Under the pieces are notes generated by a model. The model saw only the letters and a program-made list of their open reading frames with translations. It made no database searches and had not been told where the DNA came from. DNA of 64,000 nucleotides, from positions 42,844,233 through 42,908,232 of the forward strand of contig JAKSZU010000004.1 of NCBI GenBank assembly GCA_026018925.1, in the 5' to 3' direction. Below are positions 11,093 through 23,350 of this stretch, one piece after another. How positions within the stretch are numbered: the stretch's first letter is position 1; each line of letters begins with the position of its first letter. The DNA is from Tupaia tana. Taxonomy: Eukaryota > Chordata > Mammalia > Scandentia > Tupaiidae. Made by a program: the position numbers and the translations under genes.

Positions 11093-12224
11093 ACCTCTAT
11101 AAGTGGTTTTATATAATTAATTAATAATTTAAAACTTTGTTAATATTTGAAAATAGTGTTTCATAGTTTACAATGTAATTCTTAATATGTTATCCCAATT
11201 GGTTTAGTTAATAACATTGTGAAATTGAAATATGTTCATTCTACTGATGGGAAAATTAAGGCCTTCAAAAGTCAGATTGTTTCATATTATGCATAATAAT
11301 ATTTTAGGTTATATAAACCGACACTCATGCTGAAAACAGTCTAAAAATAGTGAATCAAACACTTAAAAATACTTTTAAATAAATGATAAGATGACAAACT
11401 AAGACATTGCCAGAACAAGTGAAAAGAAAATTAAAACACAGAAAAGCAGCAAACTTAAAAGTGGTCTACCCTTAAGGGAAATTAGCACCTTCATTTTCAC
11501 AGTCTTGTACAGCTTGAATTAAAAAAATAAAATAAAATCTAAGCTAAAGCAAAGGGGAGAGCCTAACAGCAGGTTATGTCCATAAATATGCAGTACCAAA
11601 CAGTTAAGCTCTTAGGGTCAGAATAAATCAGAGGATAAAATACCTTTGTGGAATTATTGTCTGATTCTAATCTTCTGAGTATGCTTGATTCTTATACCCC
11701 AGATTATCGAGGAAATTTCAGCCCTCAAACTTGTTTATAGGTAATCTTGCTTAATGATGACCTTAGTGTTCAAACAAGGCAAACACAATCTTAAAGTATA
11801 TATTTTCAATATAGTTCTGAAATTAGTTATTTCTACATGTAGTTGTTTTTATATTTCTACTAATAAAGTAGCTTTTAAGATGCAGTCCTCAGCACATAAT
11901 AGCTAGGAAAAAAAGGAAAAACTGGATTGTGAGGCTGAGACCAAATAAAATCAACATACAGTAGAAATAGACAGTCGAGTTTTCCAGATACTGAGATTAT
12001 TAAGTAGAAATACAAAAACAAATATATTTGCTGTGTTTAAAGAAATAAGTGAAAGCCTTGAAGACAGTAGCCCTATTGAAGAAGGATGAACAAAACTAAG
12101 AATTAAAGAAAATCCAATAAATGAAATTAATGGATAGACGGCAGAGCTGCTGCTTTCGATCCTGAAGAAATACAATCTGGTACTGGATTTGCCTTCCTAT
12201 CATAGAAAGAATAAAAGAAAAAGA
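11093..12224. other. AT-rich sequence, nothing recognised
   Basis: No transposon, RNA or coding signal could be supported. Short open frames are isolated and lack any family resemblance. Confidence 0.5.
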
Positions 12225-12225
12225 A

Positions 12226-12276
12226 AAGGAAGGAAGGAAGGAAGGAAGGAAGGAAGGAAGGAAGGAAGGAAGGAAG
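12226..12276. repeat. (GGAA)n microsatellite
   Basis: This is a run of about 12 GGAA units on the top strand. It creates an artefactual repeat-coded open frame on each strand. Confidence 0.97.
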
Positions 12277-12319
12277 AAAAAACAAGGGTTTTCTTATGGA
12301 TTCAACATTTGAGTGCCCC

Positions 12320-12655
12320 TCCCCAATATAGTAAAGTTGTATTTCCCAAAGCAATGGTATTAGGATGTGAGACCTTTGGTAGGTATATGGGACAAGATGG
12401 TAGGACCCTTATGAGTGGAATTAGTGCCTTTGTCAAAGGAACTCTACAGAGCTCTCTTGTCCTTTTTCTGAATTTGAGGATACAAAGTGAAAATGGCAGT
12501 CTGCAATTCTGGGAGGATTCTCACCAGAGCTCAACCCTGCTGGCATCCTGATCTTGGAATCCCAGCCTTCAGAACTGTAAGAAATAAGTTACTGTCATGT
12601 ATAAGCCATTCAGTCTATGGTACACTTTTATAGCTGCCTGAACTAACATGATATT
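12320..12655 (+). mobile_element. MaLR LTR (MLT1/MST-type)
   Basis: The words ggtattaggatgtgagacct, cttatgagtggaattagtgc, ctgctggcatcctgatcttg, cccagccttcagaactgtaa and ggtacacttttatagctgcc match the body of the family. It is a solo LTR; its 5' edge abuts the GGAA microsatellite. Confidence 0.75.
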
Positions 12656-14127
12656 TGACACACCACTTTAAGAGATTAGACAAAAGTAGCTCATATTTCT
12701 AGTCTCTGAGAGAAGGAGAACAACTTAGGTGTCCTAAAGTTACCCTGGTTTTCTATCTGGAGGCATTTTCAGACACCAGGAAGAAGGATGTGACTCAGCA
12801 GCAAAGATTCCTTAAACAGAGAAGCCTCTCAGATCACAACATTTAGAAACAGACTAAGCTTGAATTTGAAAGGCAGAGTATAGGAAAAAAAGAGAGCTAT
12901 ACAGAGAAGAGACTCTAAACATTAGCATCTTTAACCGAACAGCTTAACTGGATAACTTTGGCTCAGGATTTCTCATAAAGTATTAGTCAAGGTGTTGTTA
13001 GATGAGGCTGCAGTCATTTCAAGGTTTTCCTGGGGGGAAATAGCTTCCAAAGTGTTAGAAGGCTTCAGGTCCTCTTTGATGTTGCTTGGAGATACTAGTT
13101 TCATACCACATGGACTCTCCACAGAAAAGTTCCTTTTGTGTCAGTTTGCTTTCCCCAGAGGAAGAGACCTGAGAGGGAGACTGAGAACCAAATTGAGAGT
13201 GAGAGCAACAATAAGAGAGAGAGACAGGCAGAAGGATATAAATCATGCTTGTTTTATAATTCTTCAACCTGAACTGGGATGTGATATCCTATCACTTTTG
13301 TTAAACATGTATGTATAGTCTATGTGTGTGTGTACATATACACACACACATACACACATACAATATGCTTATACTATAGGTTATGTTTTAATAATGGACA
13401 GACATTTGAAAACCACTATGTAAGTTTTCTGTTCAAAATGAGTGAAAACAAGAGCCACAAAGTCACTTTCTAAAGTAATTCTAAAATAAGTTGGGAAGAT
13501 GTTTAAAGATTGTTGATTAGGTTTTGAGACTGTAATGCAGTAGCCCCAAGTCTGTGTGGGCTTTCTCGTAAGGGTTACCTATCCCAAAGAACGTACCCAC
13601 AGGTCCAGTGAAGGAAAATCATGTTATGGGAATTGTGTTACCCTGATGCCAAAGAAAGTCAAAGAGAGTTGTTAAAAAGTAAACTAGAGGTCAATAATTC
13701 TTAAGAAACTACATGAAAAAAAATCAGCAGTGTATATAAAGATATATATACGATAACCAAGTGAGCCATGGTGTATGTAACAAGTATTGTAGGGCAAGAA
13801 AAAAACAAAGAAATGAAATGCATAAAGCTTAGACAGAAAAATATAAAAAATGCTCTATCACAAATGGCATAATTGTGTACCTCAGATATTATTTTAAAAA
13901 TCTATTAAAAATACTGAAAATAATGTGTAAATTTAGCAAATATGCATGTTACATGTTTAATATATAAACACAATTTTTTCTAACTTAGCAACAAAAAATT
14001 TGAAAAAATGAAAATCATAAAGCTTATTTTAACATCAAAACTATGAACTTCTAGGGATACATTTAGTAGCAGGACTATATTTGTGAAAAGTTACTGAGCT
14101 GTGCAATCAAAATAAGGACATTTCATT
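12656..14127. other. Unassigned sequence
   Basis: The stretch includes a GT/CA palindromic dinucleotide tract at about 13321-13372 and an AT-rich block after 13700. No gene or named repeat is supported. Confidence 0.45.
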
Positions 14128-14139
14128 ATGTGTTATTCT

Positions 14140-14457
14140 ACATATATAGTGTTCACCTCTAACTGCTTATTCATTTCAAAATCTACTCAGTCTTACTTTT
14201 TCAACATCTGTGTTGGCAAACCAACCAATGGATGCTTTGTTTTTCCACATATTCCATCTTTGTCACTTATCACAGTTGATCATCCTTCCTCGAATGAGTC
14301 TTGGAAACAACCCATTTCTACGTTACAAACTCTTCCAGCTTTTCCTTTAAATCTCCACTGTGGCCTTCTCTCTTCATTATCCAAACTTGCAACGTTGGGG
14401 TATGCGGAATCCAACCTCTATTATTGCAATATAAACTTCACCAGGACATTGACATTC
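14140..14457 (+). repeat. Possible L2 LINE fragment
   Basis: The words cgttacaaactcttccagct, caacctctattattgcaata and a pyrimidine-rich coding-like composition align loosely to the L2 segment around tggattactgcaatagcctc. It is strongly decayed. Confidence 0.45.
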
Positions 14458-14469
14458 TTACATAATCTT

Positions 14470-14670
14470 TTTTTTTAATTTAAAGAATTTTTTTAAATTT
14501 AACTTTATTTATTTATTTATATTTTAATTTGACTAGAGAGGGGCAGAGTGAGAGAGAGACAGAGAGAGAGAGAGGGAAAGTGAGAAAGCAAGCTGTCAGA
14601 TCGAGGACTCGGATCCTGGTTGGCTATGTGGGAGTCCAGTGCCCTTAACCACCATGCCACTTGGCCCCTC
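14470..14670 (-). mobile_element. tRNA-derived SINE, short variant, antisense
   Basis: The element is flanked by ttacataatctt (14458-14469) and ctacatagtctt (14671-14682), a 12-bp TSD with two differences. A TTTA-rich tail, tttgactagagaggggcaga and a GA tract lead into the tRNA-like head ending ccatgccacttggcccct. Like the copy at 9475 it lacks the middle palindrome module. Confidence 0.85.
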
Positions 14671-14689
14671 CTACATAGTCTTATAGAAG

Positions 14690-16141
14690 AAAAAGTTCAC
14701 AAAAGATGGAGAGAGAGAGAGCTATTTAGGAGCTTTTCTCCATTTACCTCACTAATTTTTTCAGCTATAAAGATGTATTAATAAAAGTAGAGGCTCACAT
14801 TAGTGTAAAAATAAAATAATTATACTTAAATTAATGAAAAACACCTCTGGAAAAATAAAACAAAATATATACTTTTAGTCTGTTTATAAATTGTGTGTAT
14901 TCTCCAATCCAGGAACTTGTTTTTTTTTTTTCTCACTATACTTAGGCCTACTTCCTAGAAAGTCTTTTAAATCATTGAAATAATCTGAAATGTATCCCTG
15001 CAATTGCATTATATTTATTGTTTTAAATTAATTTGAGACTGAATGTATTATTACTAGCAGACTTTCAAGAGATAATATATTAAATGCATTAGCACTGATA
15101 TAAATTTAATATTTAAATATATTTCTACATTAGTCTATAGGTATGTGACAAAGAATTTTCTTAGAATTTTAGAGCTCTCAAACTGCATCCTATAATTCAC
15201 CATTTAATTGAACAAGGCTTTTGTTGTTTTGTCATTGTTTTCTTAATATATTTTATCTCCTGCCAAATTTTATGTTTTCAATGATAGAGCACACATTTTA
15301 AAATCCATATCCCAACTCCTACTGTATTATAACTCAGGACTAACAAAATATTAGGTACTGGATAGGTATTTTCTGTATTATTATTTGAGGCTGTCTATAA
15401 TCAATTTGTAACGTGGCAAAAAATGACCCTGAAGGAATAAAAAATACAGACCCATGGTGGGGTCAAAGGTCTGAGTGAAAGAAGAGGGAGTTTATCCTGG
15501 AACGTGATGAAAAGCACAGGAACGATAATGGGGTGTTTGCTGTCTCTGGGCCAAGCCCTAGCAGCCAGCTCTTTTGGAAAGCCTGAATCAGCAGCTTCAT
15601 GGACCTAAATTAAACATTTTGCTAATATATAATTCTCTTCATTTTATCTAATTTTACTGGGTATTAAGTAAATCAGATGTGGGCAAACCTTTTGCCAAAT
15701 TAGTGAGTAGCTTTCAAATAACAAGAAAAATGATCATTTGCAATATTCATTGAATCTTGTTAACATGAATTATAGTGAATGAAGACCTGCAGCAAGATTT
15801 ATTAAAAATTCAAATTTTTGACAATTGCAGCAGGATTTGGCTATTGGTACATTGCTGGAGAAGTAAGGCAAAAAGGGCACTTTCAACTTTTCAAATTAAC
15901 ATGGTTAATCATCAGCATGAGGGAGAAGAATAAAGATCCAAATGTTTTCTTGCACTTAATAAAAGATTTGCAAAGTGATTGAGCCATAGTTTGGACCAAT
16001 TTTGGCATGCAGATTTTCTGTTTAAAAACATAGCATTGTAGAAATGCTTGCAATTTGAAAAATAACTATTTCTAAAAATATTGGCAAGGGCACCAAAATT
16101 ATTATTGTTGCTTTAAAGGCTTACGCAAAGCCATATACATA
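14690..16141. other. AT-rich sequence, unassigned
   Basis: A slightly more GC-rich block at about 15420-15600 could be a decayed LTR, but I cannot name it. No gene signal was found. Confidence 0.4.
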
Positions 16142-16680
16142 CAGTCATGCAATGCATAATGACTCTTTCGTCAAGACTAACCACATGTGTGATAATTATT
16201 TCATATCACTATAATGGAACTGAAAAATTCCTATCACCTAGTGATGCCTTAACCATTGTAACATCATAGCATAACACGTTGTTTGTGGTGCTGCTGGTGT
16301 AAACAAATTAACACTGCTCATCTTGTGAAAGCACAGCACATGCAGTTCTGTATAGTACATAATACCCGATGATGACGATAAGCAACTGTGTTACTTTTTT
16401 ATGTATTTACTACATTAAACTTTTAATACTTATTTCAGGGTTTGCTCCTCCTCCTTATACGAAATATAAAGTTTTGTGTAACACAGTATGTCATGTTTCT
16501 CTGGCAGTAACTTCATACATCCTCTGTTTATTGCATCTCTTGATTGTATAATTTTATCGTGTACTTTAATCTCATGTTGTTTTGTTCATTATGGTCCTTC
16601 CAATGGGCTGAGACATGAACGTAGAAGACAGTGATATTGGTGATCTGGATGTAACGTAGACCTGAGTGAATGTGTGTCTT

Positions 16681-17216
16681 TTTTTTTTTTTTCTTGTTTT
16701 GTTTTTTTTAACCTTTAGTCATTTTATATCTTAACTGCATTCTTTATGATTTCTCAAAGCATACATGCATTGTGTGTTAATTAAGTCGAAGATACTACCA
16801 TATACATCAACAGAAAACTGTTCATTGTTATGTCTGTTAAATTTTTTCGCCTGAGCCCCTCTATTTTGCCCCTCACTACCCATCCCTTGCTGTACAGTCT
16901 ATGGTATCTACACTTGCCATCCATGTTGTTCTGTCTTCCAATCTTTCAGTTTCTGCCATAAAGTGTAGACATTCAGTATGTATTGAGCAGGGACATACAA
17001 TGTCTGTCTTTCATAGTCTGGCTCGCTTTACTTAACATTAAGTCTTCTATTTTCCTCCACTTTATATCAAATATCAGGGTCTCATTGTTTTTATGGCTGA
17101 GTAGTATTCCATAGTGCATATTTCCCACATTTTTCCAATCTAGTCTTCTGTTCCTGGGTATTTAAGTTGATTCCATTTCTTAGAAATTGTGAATGTTGCT
17201 GCACAAATGCACATCT
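16681..17216 (-). mobile_element. Lineage L1 3' end, antisense, nested in Tigger
   Basis: The target duplication atgtgtgtctt (16670-16680) / atgtgtatctt (17217-17227) brackets a T-run followed by the antisense of a 3' UTR and the last part of L1 ORF2. The ORF2 end is shown by gctgagtagtattccatag and attgtgaatgttgctgcac. It is 5'-truncated, as is usual for L1. Its 3' UTR is shared with 19785-20346 and the plus-strand copy at about 51300-51820. Confidence 0.85.
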
Positions 17217-17384
17217 ATGTGTATCTTAGTTTTTAACAAAAGTTTAAAAAGTAAAAATTTGATGAAAACAGTTAAAAATAAAAAAGCTTATAGAATAAGA
17301 ATATAAAGAAAGAAAATATTTCTGTATAGCTGTATAATGTGTTGTGTCTTATGGTAAGTGTTATTATAAGAATCAAAAAGTTAA

Positions 17385-17658
17385 GGAACCAGCAGTTAGT
17401 GTAATGGCTATGTCGCTGGACTCTCACGTAGTCGACCGTGGTTCACGTCCCAGACCCGGTGGCTTAAAACTCATGCCAGGCGCGTTTGCGTGCGTGCCCA
17501 AGATCCCAAGAGGAGAATGGAGGAGAAGGGATTGTGGTGTGACCATCCCCCCTGGGGAGTGATTTCTCGCTTTCTGTCTCTATGTCTCTCTCTGTCTGTC
17601 TGGCGAGCTCACGCGCCCTATAGCAAAAACCTCTCAAAAAAAAAGTAAAAAAAAAAAC
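17385..17658 (+). mobile_element. tRNA-derived SINE, full-length
   Basis: The head ggaaccagcagttagtgtaa carries an A-box-like tagtgtaatggctatgtcg and a B-box-like ggttcacgtcc, which together form an RNA polymerase III promoter typical of tRNA. The middle module has agaggagaatggagg and catcccccctgggga; then come the pyrimidine tract, ctatagcaaaaacctctc and an A tail. It is nested in the Tigger and therefore younger. Confidence 0.92.
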
Positions 17659-17948
17659 TTAAAAGTTCATAAAGTAAAAATGTTGTAGCAAGTTAAGGTT
17701 TATCTATCTGCAAAATGTTCTTATAAATTTAGTGTAAACTAGGATAACATTTATAAAATCTATGTTAGTGTATAGTGATATCCTAGCCCTTCACATTCAT
17801 TCACCACTTAAATCACTGACTCCTTCAGAACCACTTCTACTTCTGCAAGCCCTGTTCATGGAAAGTGCCCTTTACAGGTGTACAGTGTACACTTGTAAAT
17901 ATAATATCTCTTATATTTTTCCTATAACTTTTTTGTTTATGTAAGTTT

Positions 17949-18021
17949 ATACACACACACACACACATACACACATGTGCATACACACACACTCACACAC
18001 ACACACACACACACACACATA
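17949..18021. repeat. (CA)n microsatellite
   Basis: This is an interrupted CA tract of about 70 bp inside the Tigger 3' part. Confidence 0.95.
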
Positions 18022-18222
18022 CGAACACTATTGTGTTAGAATTACCTACATGCTATGTAAGTTTATAGCCTAGGGTAAATAGACTCTACCATATAGCCTA
18101 GGTACATAGTAGGCTATACCATATAGGTTTGTGGAAGTTTACTATGATATTTGCACAACAACAAAACAACCTAACAACACATTTCTTAGACCATATCCCT
18201 GTCATTAAGCAACATGTGACTC

Positions 18223-19325
18223 TGTATTTATGTGTACACACATACGTAATTTCTAAAGTCAGAAGTCAATCTCGGCCTTGCTATTACAGAACATCGTATT
18301 CTGTGTTGTGCTCAATGGGATTTGCAGCTTCCCAGTCTAGTAAACAACTAATTCTCCCCACACTGTTCACAGTGAGTTGAAGCTTTTGCTCTTGCCTATT
18401 CAGCATCTCTTTTAATTTGTAAGCAGTTCCATAAATCTTGCTTGGCTTCTAGGGACATAAAGACTCCTATGATGAAGTGGTCAGCATGGTGGCTTAACAA
18501 GCTGAAAGCTAGCTTTTCCTCTGCATGCATCCTAGAGACCACTGTCTTATTCCTGGCAAGGCAGATCAGATTTTGAACTCCATCCAGGGTCATTAGCACA
18601 CTTTAGGATCTCTATGTACAAAGCAGAATGGTCAGCATTAGCAAAGATGTCTTGTGTTTTCTGATGAGTGTTTTCAGTGGTATAAAAGTGAAAGGAATGG
18701 CAAGATATAGCAGGTCTTTGGAAGTCTAAATGAACATGACCCACTAAATACATTTTCACCTTAGGGAGGGTTAATTATATCAGCAATCCAAGTGACTAGG
18801 CTATGTCTTTATTATCTGGTTTCAAATGTCTTCTAAAAAATAGGAATAAAGAAAGAGCTGAGTGAGGTGAGCTTAACATTTCCTAGAAAACAAATTCTTT
18901 CTGAGAAAGTTACATTCCCTAGAAGATAAGTATCAACAAAACAAAATTAAAACTTCTGGTAAAAGCAATCTTTCTGGCAGTCAGTCAGCTTAACATACTT
19001 TGAAAATGCAAAATTGCCAGCTGTCCTAAAATAGGCTTAGTGGTGGTGCTACTATGACTGGATTTTCAACATATTTGTTACTCGTTTATCATAAAGCTTG
19101 CATTGTTTAGTTTTTCTGCAGAATTATTTTAAAAGCTTGGCAATTACGGTGGAATAATTTGAACTTCTTTAGGGAGACTCAATACCTAGGATTAATACAC
19201 AAGGTTTAGATATGAGGTTAGAAGGACTTCTCTGTAAGGGGGAATAAAGTATTTCAGTGGTTGCTTCCTATCCAAGTGTTCTTCGAAAGAAAAAGCAAAG
19301 TTGCATATTCCATCTCTTTTTAAAA
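18223..19325. other. Unassigned, low-repeat sequence
   Basis: I recognise no repeat here. Two short overlapping antisense open frames (18396-18599 and 18547-18759) read as non-repetitive protein but match nothing I know; they may be chance or a decayed pseudogene. Confidence 0.4.
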
Positions 19326-19784
19326 GTTATTTTAGGTACACAGAAAAACTGAACAGAAAGCATAGAGATCTCCCACATAGTCTCTGACCTCACATATACA
19401 TAGCCTCTCTTTAATTGACATGCATCACAGTGGAAAACTTACTACAGTGGATGAACTGACACCAACACATCATTACCACCCAAAGTCCATATTTTACATC
19501 AAGATGCACTCTTGATGTTGTGCATGCTATAGATTTTGATAACTACATAGTGACATGTGCACCATCATTATAGAATCATACAGACTAGTTTCGCTGCCCT
19601 AAAAATCCTCTCTGCTCTATCTTTTCATCCTTCCTTCTTCCCAACAACTGATACTCACCAATCCTTTTACTCTTTCTGTATTTGTCCTTTTCCAGAATGT
19701 CATCTACTTGGAATCATACAGTATGCTGCCTTTTCGGATTGACTATTTTCACTTAGTTGTGTACATGTACGTTTTCTGTGTCTT
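19326..19784 (-). mobile_element. Old L1M 3' UTR, antisense, part 1
   Basis: The words ttaggtacacagaaaaactg, cacatcattaccacccaaag, agtttcgctgccctaaaaat and ccagaatgtcatctacttgg follow the remembered antisense L1M 3' UTR in order. The element resumes after the younger L1 insertion. Confidence 0.8.
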
Positions 19785-20346
19785 TAACAAAAATTGTAAT
19801 TTAAATTTAATCAATGAATGTCTACAGTGTACACCATTGTTTCTCCCAGCATGAATATAGTGAATATGAATATTAGCTAAGTCAAAGAGATTGCCATTTT
19901 CATTATCATCAACAGATAACTTTTTATGTCCGTGTCTATTAAAACTTTTATTTGTTTGTTTTTCCTGATCTATAACATTCCATTCCCTATTACTTATTTC
20001 CTATTACCCATACCCTTCTATGTCTCTAGTCTCTACAGTTGGCCTCCCTACTATTAAACCTTCCAATCTTTCAGTTTCTGTTATCTAGAACAGACATTTG
20101 GGACATATTAAGTGGGGACTTAGAATGCTTGTCTTTCATAGTCTGGCTCTTCACTTAGCATTGCATCTTCCATATTTGTCCCCTTTATATCAAATGTCAG
20201 GGTCTCATCGTTTCTTATGGCCAGGTAGTATTCCACAGAGTCCATGTGCCACGTTTTTTTTCAGTCTATCCCTCTGTTCTTGAACATTTGGTTTGATTCC
20301 ATGTCCTAGCAATTGTGAATAATGATGCGATAAACATGGATGTGCA
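19785..20346 (-). mobile_element. Lineage L1 3' end, antisense, nested in L1M
   Basis: This is the same 3' UTR and ORF2-end module as 16681-17216 (shared words ccaatctttcagtttctg, tgtctttcatagtctggctc, atttgtcccctttatatcaa). The probable target duplication is tgtacgttttctg (about 19767-19779) against agtacttttctga (20347-20359). It is 5'-truncated. Confidence 0.75.
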
Positions 20347-20359
20347 AGTACTTTTCTGA

Positions 20360-20760
20360 CTTTTTTTTTTTATGGCTTTGCAGTAATCATGTTCACTGTT
20401 GAATAATATTTCATTGTCTGGATATATCACAGTTTATCCATTCACCTGAAGAAACTTTTGATTTCCTCTACATTTTGGCAATTTTGAACAAAGCTCCAAT
20501 AAACATTTGTGTGTAGGTTTGGGGTTGATTGAAGTTTTAAAGTATTGGAGAAAATACTGAGGAGAACAATTGCTGAATTGTGTGCTAAATGTTTAGTTTT
20601 GTAAGAATCTACTAAGCTGTCTTTCAAAGTGAATGTACCATTTTGTATTCCCACCATCAATGAGTGAAAGTTCATGTTGCTTTACATTCTCTCAAGCATT
20701 TGGTGGTGTTGGTGTTTTGAATTTTGCTCATGTGTTATTCTTCTTGGAAAATGAGTTCCT
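20360..20760 (-). mobile_element. Old L1M 3' end, antisense, part 2
   Basis: The sequence resumes the interrupted L1M with tgttgaataatatttcattg, tggatatatcacagtttatcc and aattgctgaattgtgtgct. This confirms that the lineage L1 landed in a pre-existing L1M. Confidence 0.75.
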
Positions 20761-22005
20761 TTGAAGAGTTCATATAACACTCATATAACACTGTTGATGC
20801 TGTTATATATAATAATATGCTTCATAATATGATACAATGTATTATAAACACTATCATATTTAAGTAAATACATATATGTATATATCTGTGTATGTGTATA
20901 TGTTTAAGTATGTGTGAGGGTCTTTAAATCACAATAATCTTATTTGAATATTTGGCCATATGAAAAAAGAAAAAAAATGTATATTGTTTGTGATATCAAT
21001 AGCAAGTACGTAATTAATTGAGCACTGAAGAAAGAGAAGCTTCTTATTCTCTGCTTTATTTGCAATGAGTAATATATAGGGGAACTATCTAAAGAAGCAA
21101 TCTTGTGAGGTAATTGTAACATTAAGCTTTATATCATTCTCATTACTTACTAGAATTTTACATAGCTTATTCTTTTCAAGAAAATGCTTGATAGATGGTT
21201 TAAATTATTATTTTGAATGAGGAGAAACAGGGCAAATCCTCTTGGTATATTTTTGGTTATTAGTATCCATTTCTCATTAACCTCTTGGCTAAGTAGTGGG
21301 AGTTACTAATCCATGTAGTAAAGATGAGAAAAACGTCAGTCAATCTGTCAAATTAAAAATATACATTAAAAATTAATTTTCAAAGAAAGCCAGAGCAAGT
21401 CACACATTTTTAAAAAAATTTCTTCCAGTTCCTTGAAGTGGTTACTTCCCTCATTTTTCTATTTTATAAATGGATAGAAGACCAAATCACAAATTATGGT
21501 TAAGGAAAAATAATTAGCTGACCATTTCTTCAGTATGGTTCTAAAGGAAAATTGCACCCCTGTTATGAGGATATGCAAAGAATTAGTTGAGAATAAAGGT
21601 AATAAACTCAGGGACTAGGTCATTTCTTTAGCTTAAATGACACTATTTTAATTAAAGCAACCAGACAGAGATGGTGTATTTCTGTCTATATGTGTAGTTG
21701 TGCATGCACAGATAGACCTGAATATACCTCTGCCTTACATCACTGATCACCAGATCATTATACATTGAAATATCATTGATCTTTTGGCTATTAGCTCACT
21801 TATCACCAATGTACTTATTATTTATTTTTTATAGTTTTTATTCCTCAAAATTAGTATATGTCTGCTAAATAAAATTAGATATCACCAATAAAGAAAAAAG
21901 AAAGGAAAACATCAATAAACTTTGTAAAATATCACTATTAAAACGTTGGTGAATTTATAGTAATAACATACCATCATAGTTTGAAGTCACAGAATTCTGA
22001 ATTTA
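20761..22005. other. AT-rich sequence, unassigned
   Basis: The stretch includes an AT-rich tract of simple-repeat character at about 20770-20920. No named element or coding signal is supported. Confidence 0.45.
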
Positions 22006-22017
22006 AAACCTGGCTCA

Positions 22018-22256
22018 ATGGTTATGTTGCTGAAGTCCCACGTAGTTAACTGTGGTGCAAGTCTCGAACCCTGCAGATTAAAAAAAGTCTAACACTGGGC
22101 ATGCATGTGTGCATTCCCAAGATCCTGAGTAGAGAATGGAGGGATTGTGGCATGGCCATCCCCCTTGGGGGGATGATTCTGTCTCTCTGTCTCTCTCTGT
22201 CTCTCTGCAAGTTCATGTACACTGTAACAAAAATATCTCTTAAAAATCATAAAAAA
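22018..22256 (+). mobile_element. tRNA-derived SINE, 5'-truncated
   Basis: The target words cctggctcaa (22008-22017) and tctggctcaa (about 22260-22269) flank an element starting at tggttatgttgctg, so the first 20 or so bases of the head are missing. The remaining order is normal, including catcccccttggggggatga and the A-rich tail. Confidence 0.85.
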
Positions 22257-22351
22257 TAAAGTCTGGCTCAACAGCTCCATAATTCTTGGCCAATTTATTT
22301 ATTAAGCTTAAGCTCTCTTTCACCATTTGCATAAGAAAGAAGAGATTGTAC

Positions 22352-22601
22352 AGACCACCCATTGGTGTGGTGGTTAAGGCAGTTAGATGTCATGCGACTG
22401 ACTATGTAGTTAGAATTCCAGATACAGCAGCTTGAGAAACACACTAGACGAGTGTATGCTCAAAATCCTGAGAGGAGAATCGAGAAAAATGGATTACACT
22501 TTGGCCATCCTCCCTGGAGGGTGATTTCCCACTTGCCCTCTCTCTCTCTTTCTCTATGGCAAGCATAAGTTCTCTTACAAAAAAAAAAAAAAAAAAAAGA
22601 A
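22352..22601 (+). mobile_element. tRNA-derived SINE, older subfamily
   Basis: The element has a head with tggtgtggtggttaaggcag and a decayed B box, then gagaggagaatcgag, catcctccctggagggtga, a pyrimidine tract and a 20-base A tail followed by further A-rich sequence. Confidence 0.85.
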
Positions 22602-22689
22602 CCAAAACAAAGAAAAAAAAACAAACAAAAAAAGAAAATAAGATATTCTATTGAGTCCTAAAAACAATGAACTCATGCTATTTGAGACA

Positions 22690-23112
22690 AAACAGATGAG
22701 CTTAGTATATATAATTCTAAGTAAAATAAGACAGGCTATGAAAATCAAACACTATGTCCCTGCTTACCAAATACTGAGCATCATCACTTATTAGTGGATG
22801 CTGAAGTACTTAATAACATAGAAGTAGAAAGAATAATGGTAGATAATAAAAGCTGGATTGAATAGGGTGGGTGAGTTGGGAGAAATTGGTTAAAAGACTC
22901 AAGACTGCATATAAATAGGAATAGGCTATGGAATAATACTGCAATAAAGAATGTTGTTGGAAACTTACTATATATTTCCAGAAAAATGTATACAGCAGAT
23001 TTCAAATGTATACAATATATTGTGTAAAGTTAAAGGTTAGAGGTGGTGAATTTGTTTATAACCTCGATTTGGTTATTTCACATTGTATACATGATTTAAA
23101 AACCATACTGTA
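22690..23112 (+). mobile_element. L1M 3' UTR
   Basis: This is the plus-strand counterpart of old L1 3' ends: ctaagtaaaataagacaggc, aacatagaagtagaaagaat, ggagaaattggttaaaagac and a terminal segment with cacattgtatacatgattta. The order and spacing match the remembered L1M consensus. It is 5'-truncated at the ORF2 end. Confidence 0.75.
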
Positions 23113-23116
23113 CTCA

Positions 23117-23350
23117 GACCAGTCAGGTGGCATGGTGGTTAATATGCCTGGATCCCACATGGCCAACTGTGTGGTTCAAGTCCCAGGACGAGTGGCTTGA
23201 AAAGCATCCCAGGCACAGGAATTGTGATACGGTCATCCCATCAGAAGGTGCTTTCTCACTTTCTCTTTCTTTCTCTCGTTCTTTCTTCCTTCTGTCTCTC
23301 TCTCCCTCTCGTGGTACATGTGCCCTATAAACAAAAAAATGATAATAATA
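23117..23350 (+). mobile_element. tRNA-derived SINE with internal deletion
   Basis: The head gaccagtcaggtggcatggt and B-box-like ggttcaagtccc are present. Part of the middle module is deleted, so gcatcccaggcacaggaatt runs directly into ttgtgatacggtcatccc. The tail keeps tgtgccctataaacaaaaa. Confidence 0.85.

Larger units (their letters stand above)
16142..18222 (+). mobile_element. Tigger-like DNA transposon (MER2/Tigger2-type), near full length
   Basis: Both ends are recognisable: cagtcatgcaatgcataatg at the left, and agcaacatgtgactctg at the right as its inverted partner. Each is flanked by TA, as expected for Tc1/mariner/pogo transposons. Internal words such as aatggaactgaaaaattcct, gtggtgctgctggtgtaaac, gatgatgacgataagcaact and gcctaggtacatagtaggct match the remembered MER2-type consensus. 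The transposase region is absent or destroyed. Two later insertions lie inside (16681-17216 and about 17385-17658). The precise family name is tentative. Confidence 0.75.

Noticed and set aside
12189..12551. 120-codon open frame starting in a Lys/Arg/Gly repeat
   Set aside because: Its start is the translated (GGAA)n microsatellite and the rest is a MaLR LTR.
17385..17458. tRNA gene
   Set aside because: A-box and B-box words are present but the acceptor and anticodon arms do not pair, and the sequence continues into a SINE body and A tail. The same holds for all other SINE heads.
18396..18759. Overlapping antisense open frames in a repeat-poor region, considered as a retropseudogene
   Set aside because: No recognisable protein, no poly(A), no TSD. 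Kept only as an unassigned region.
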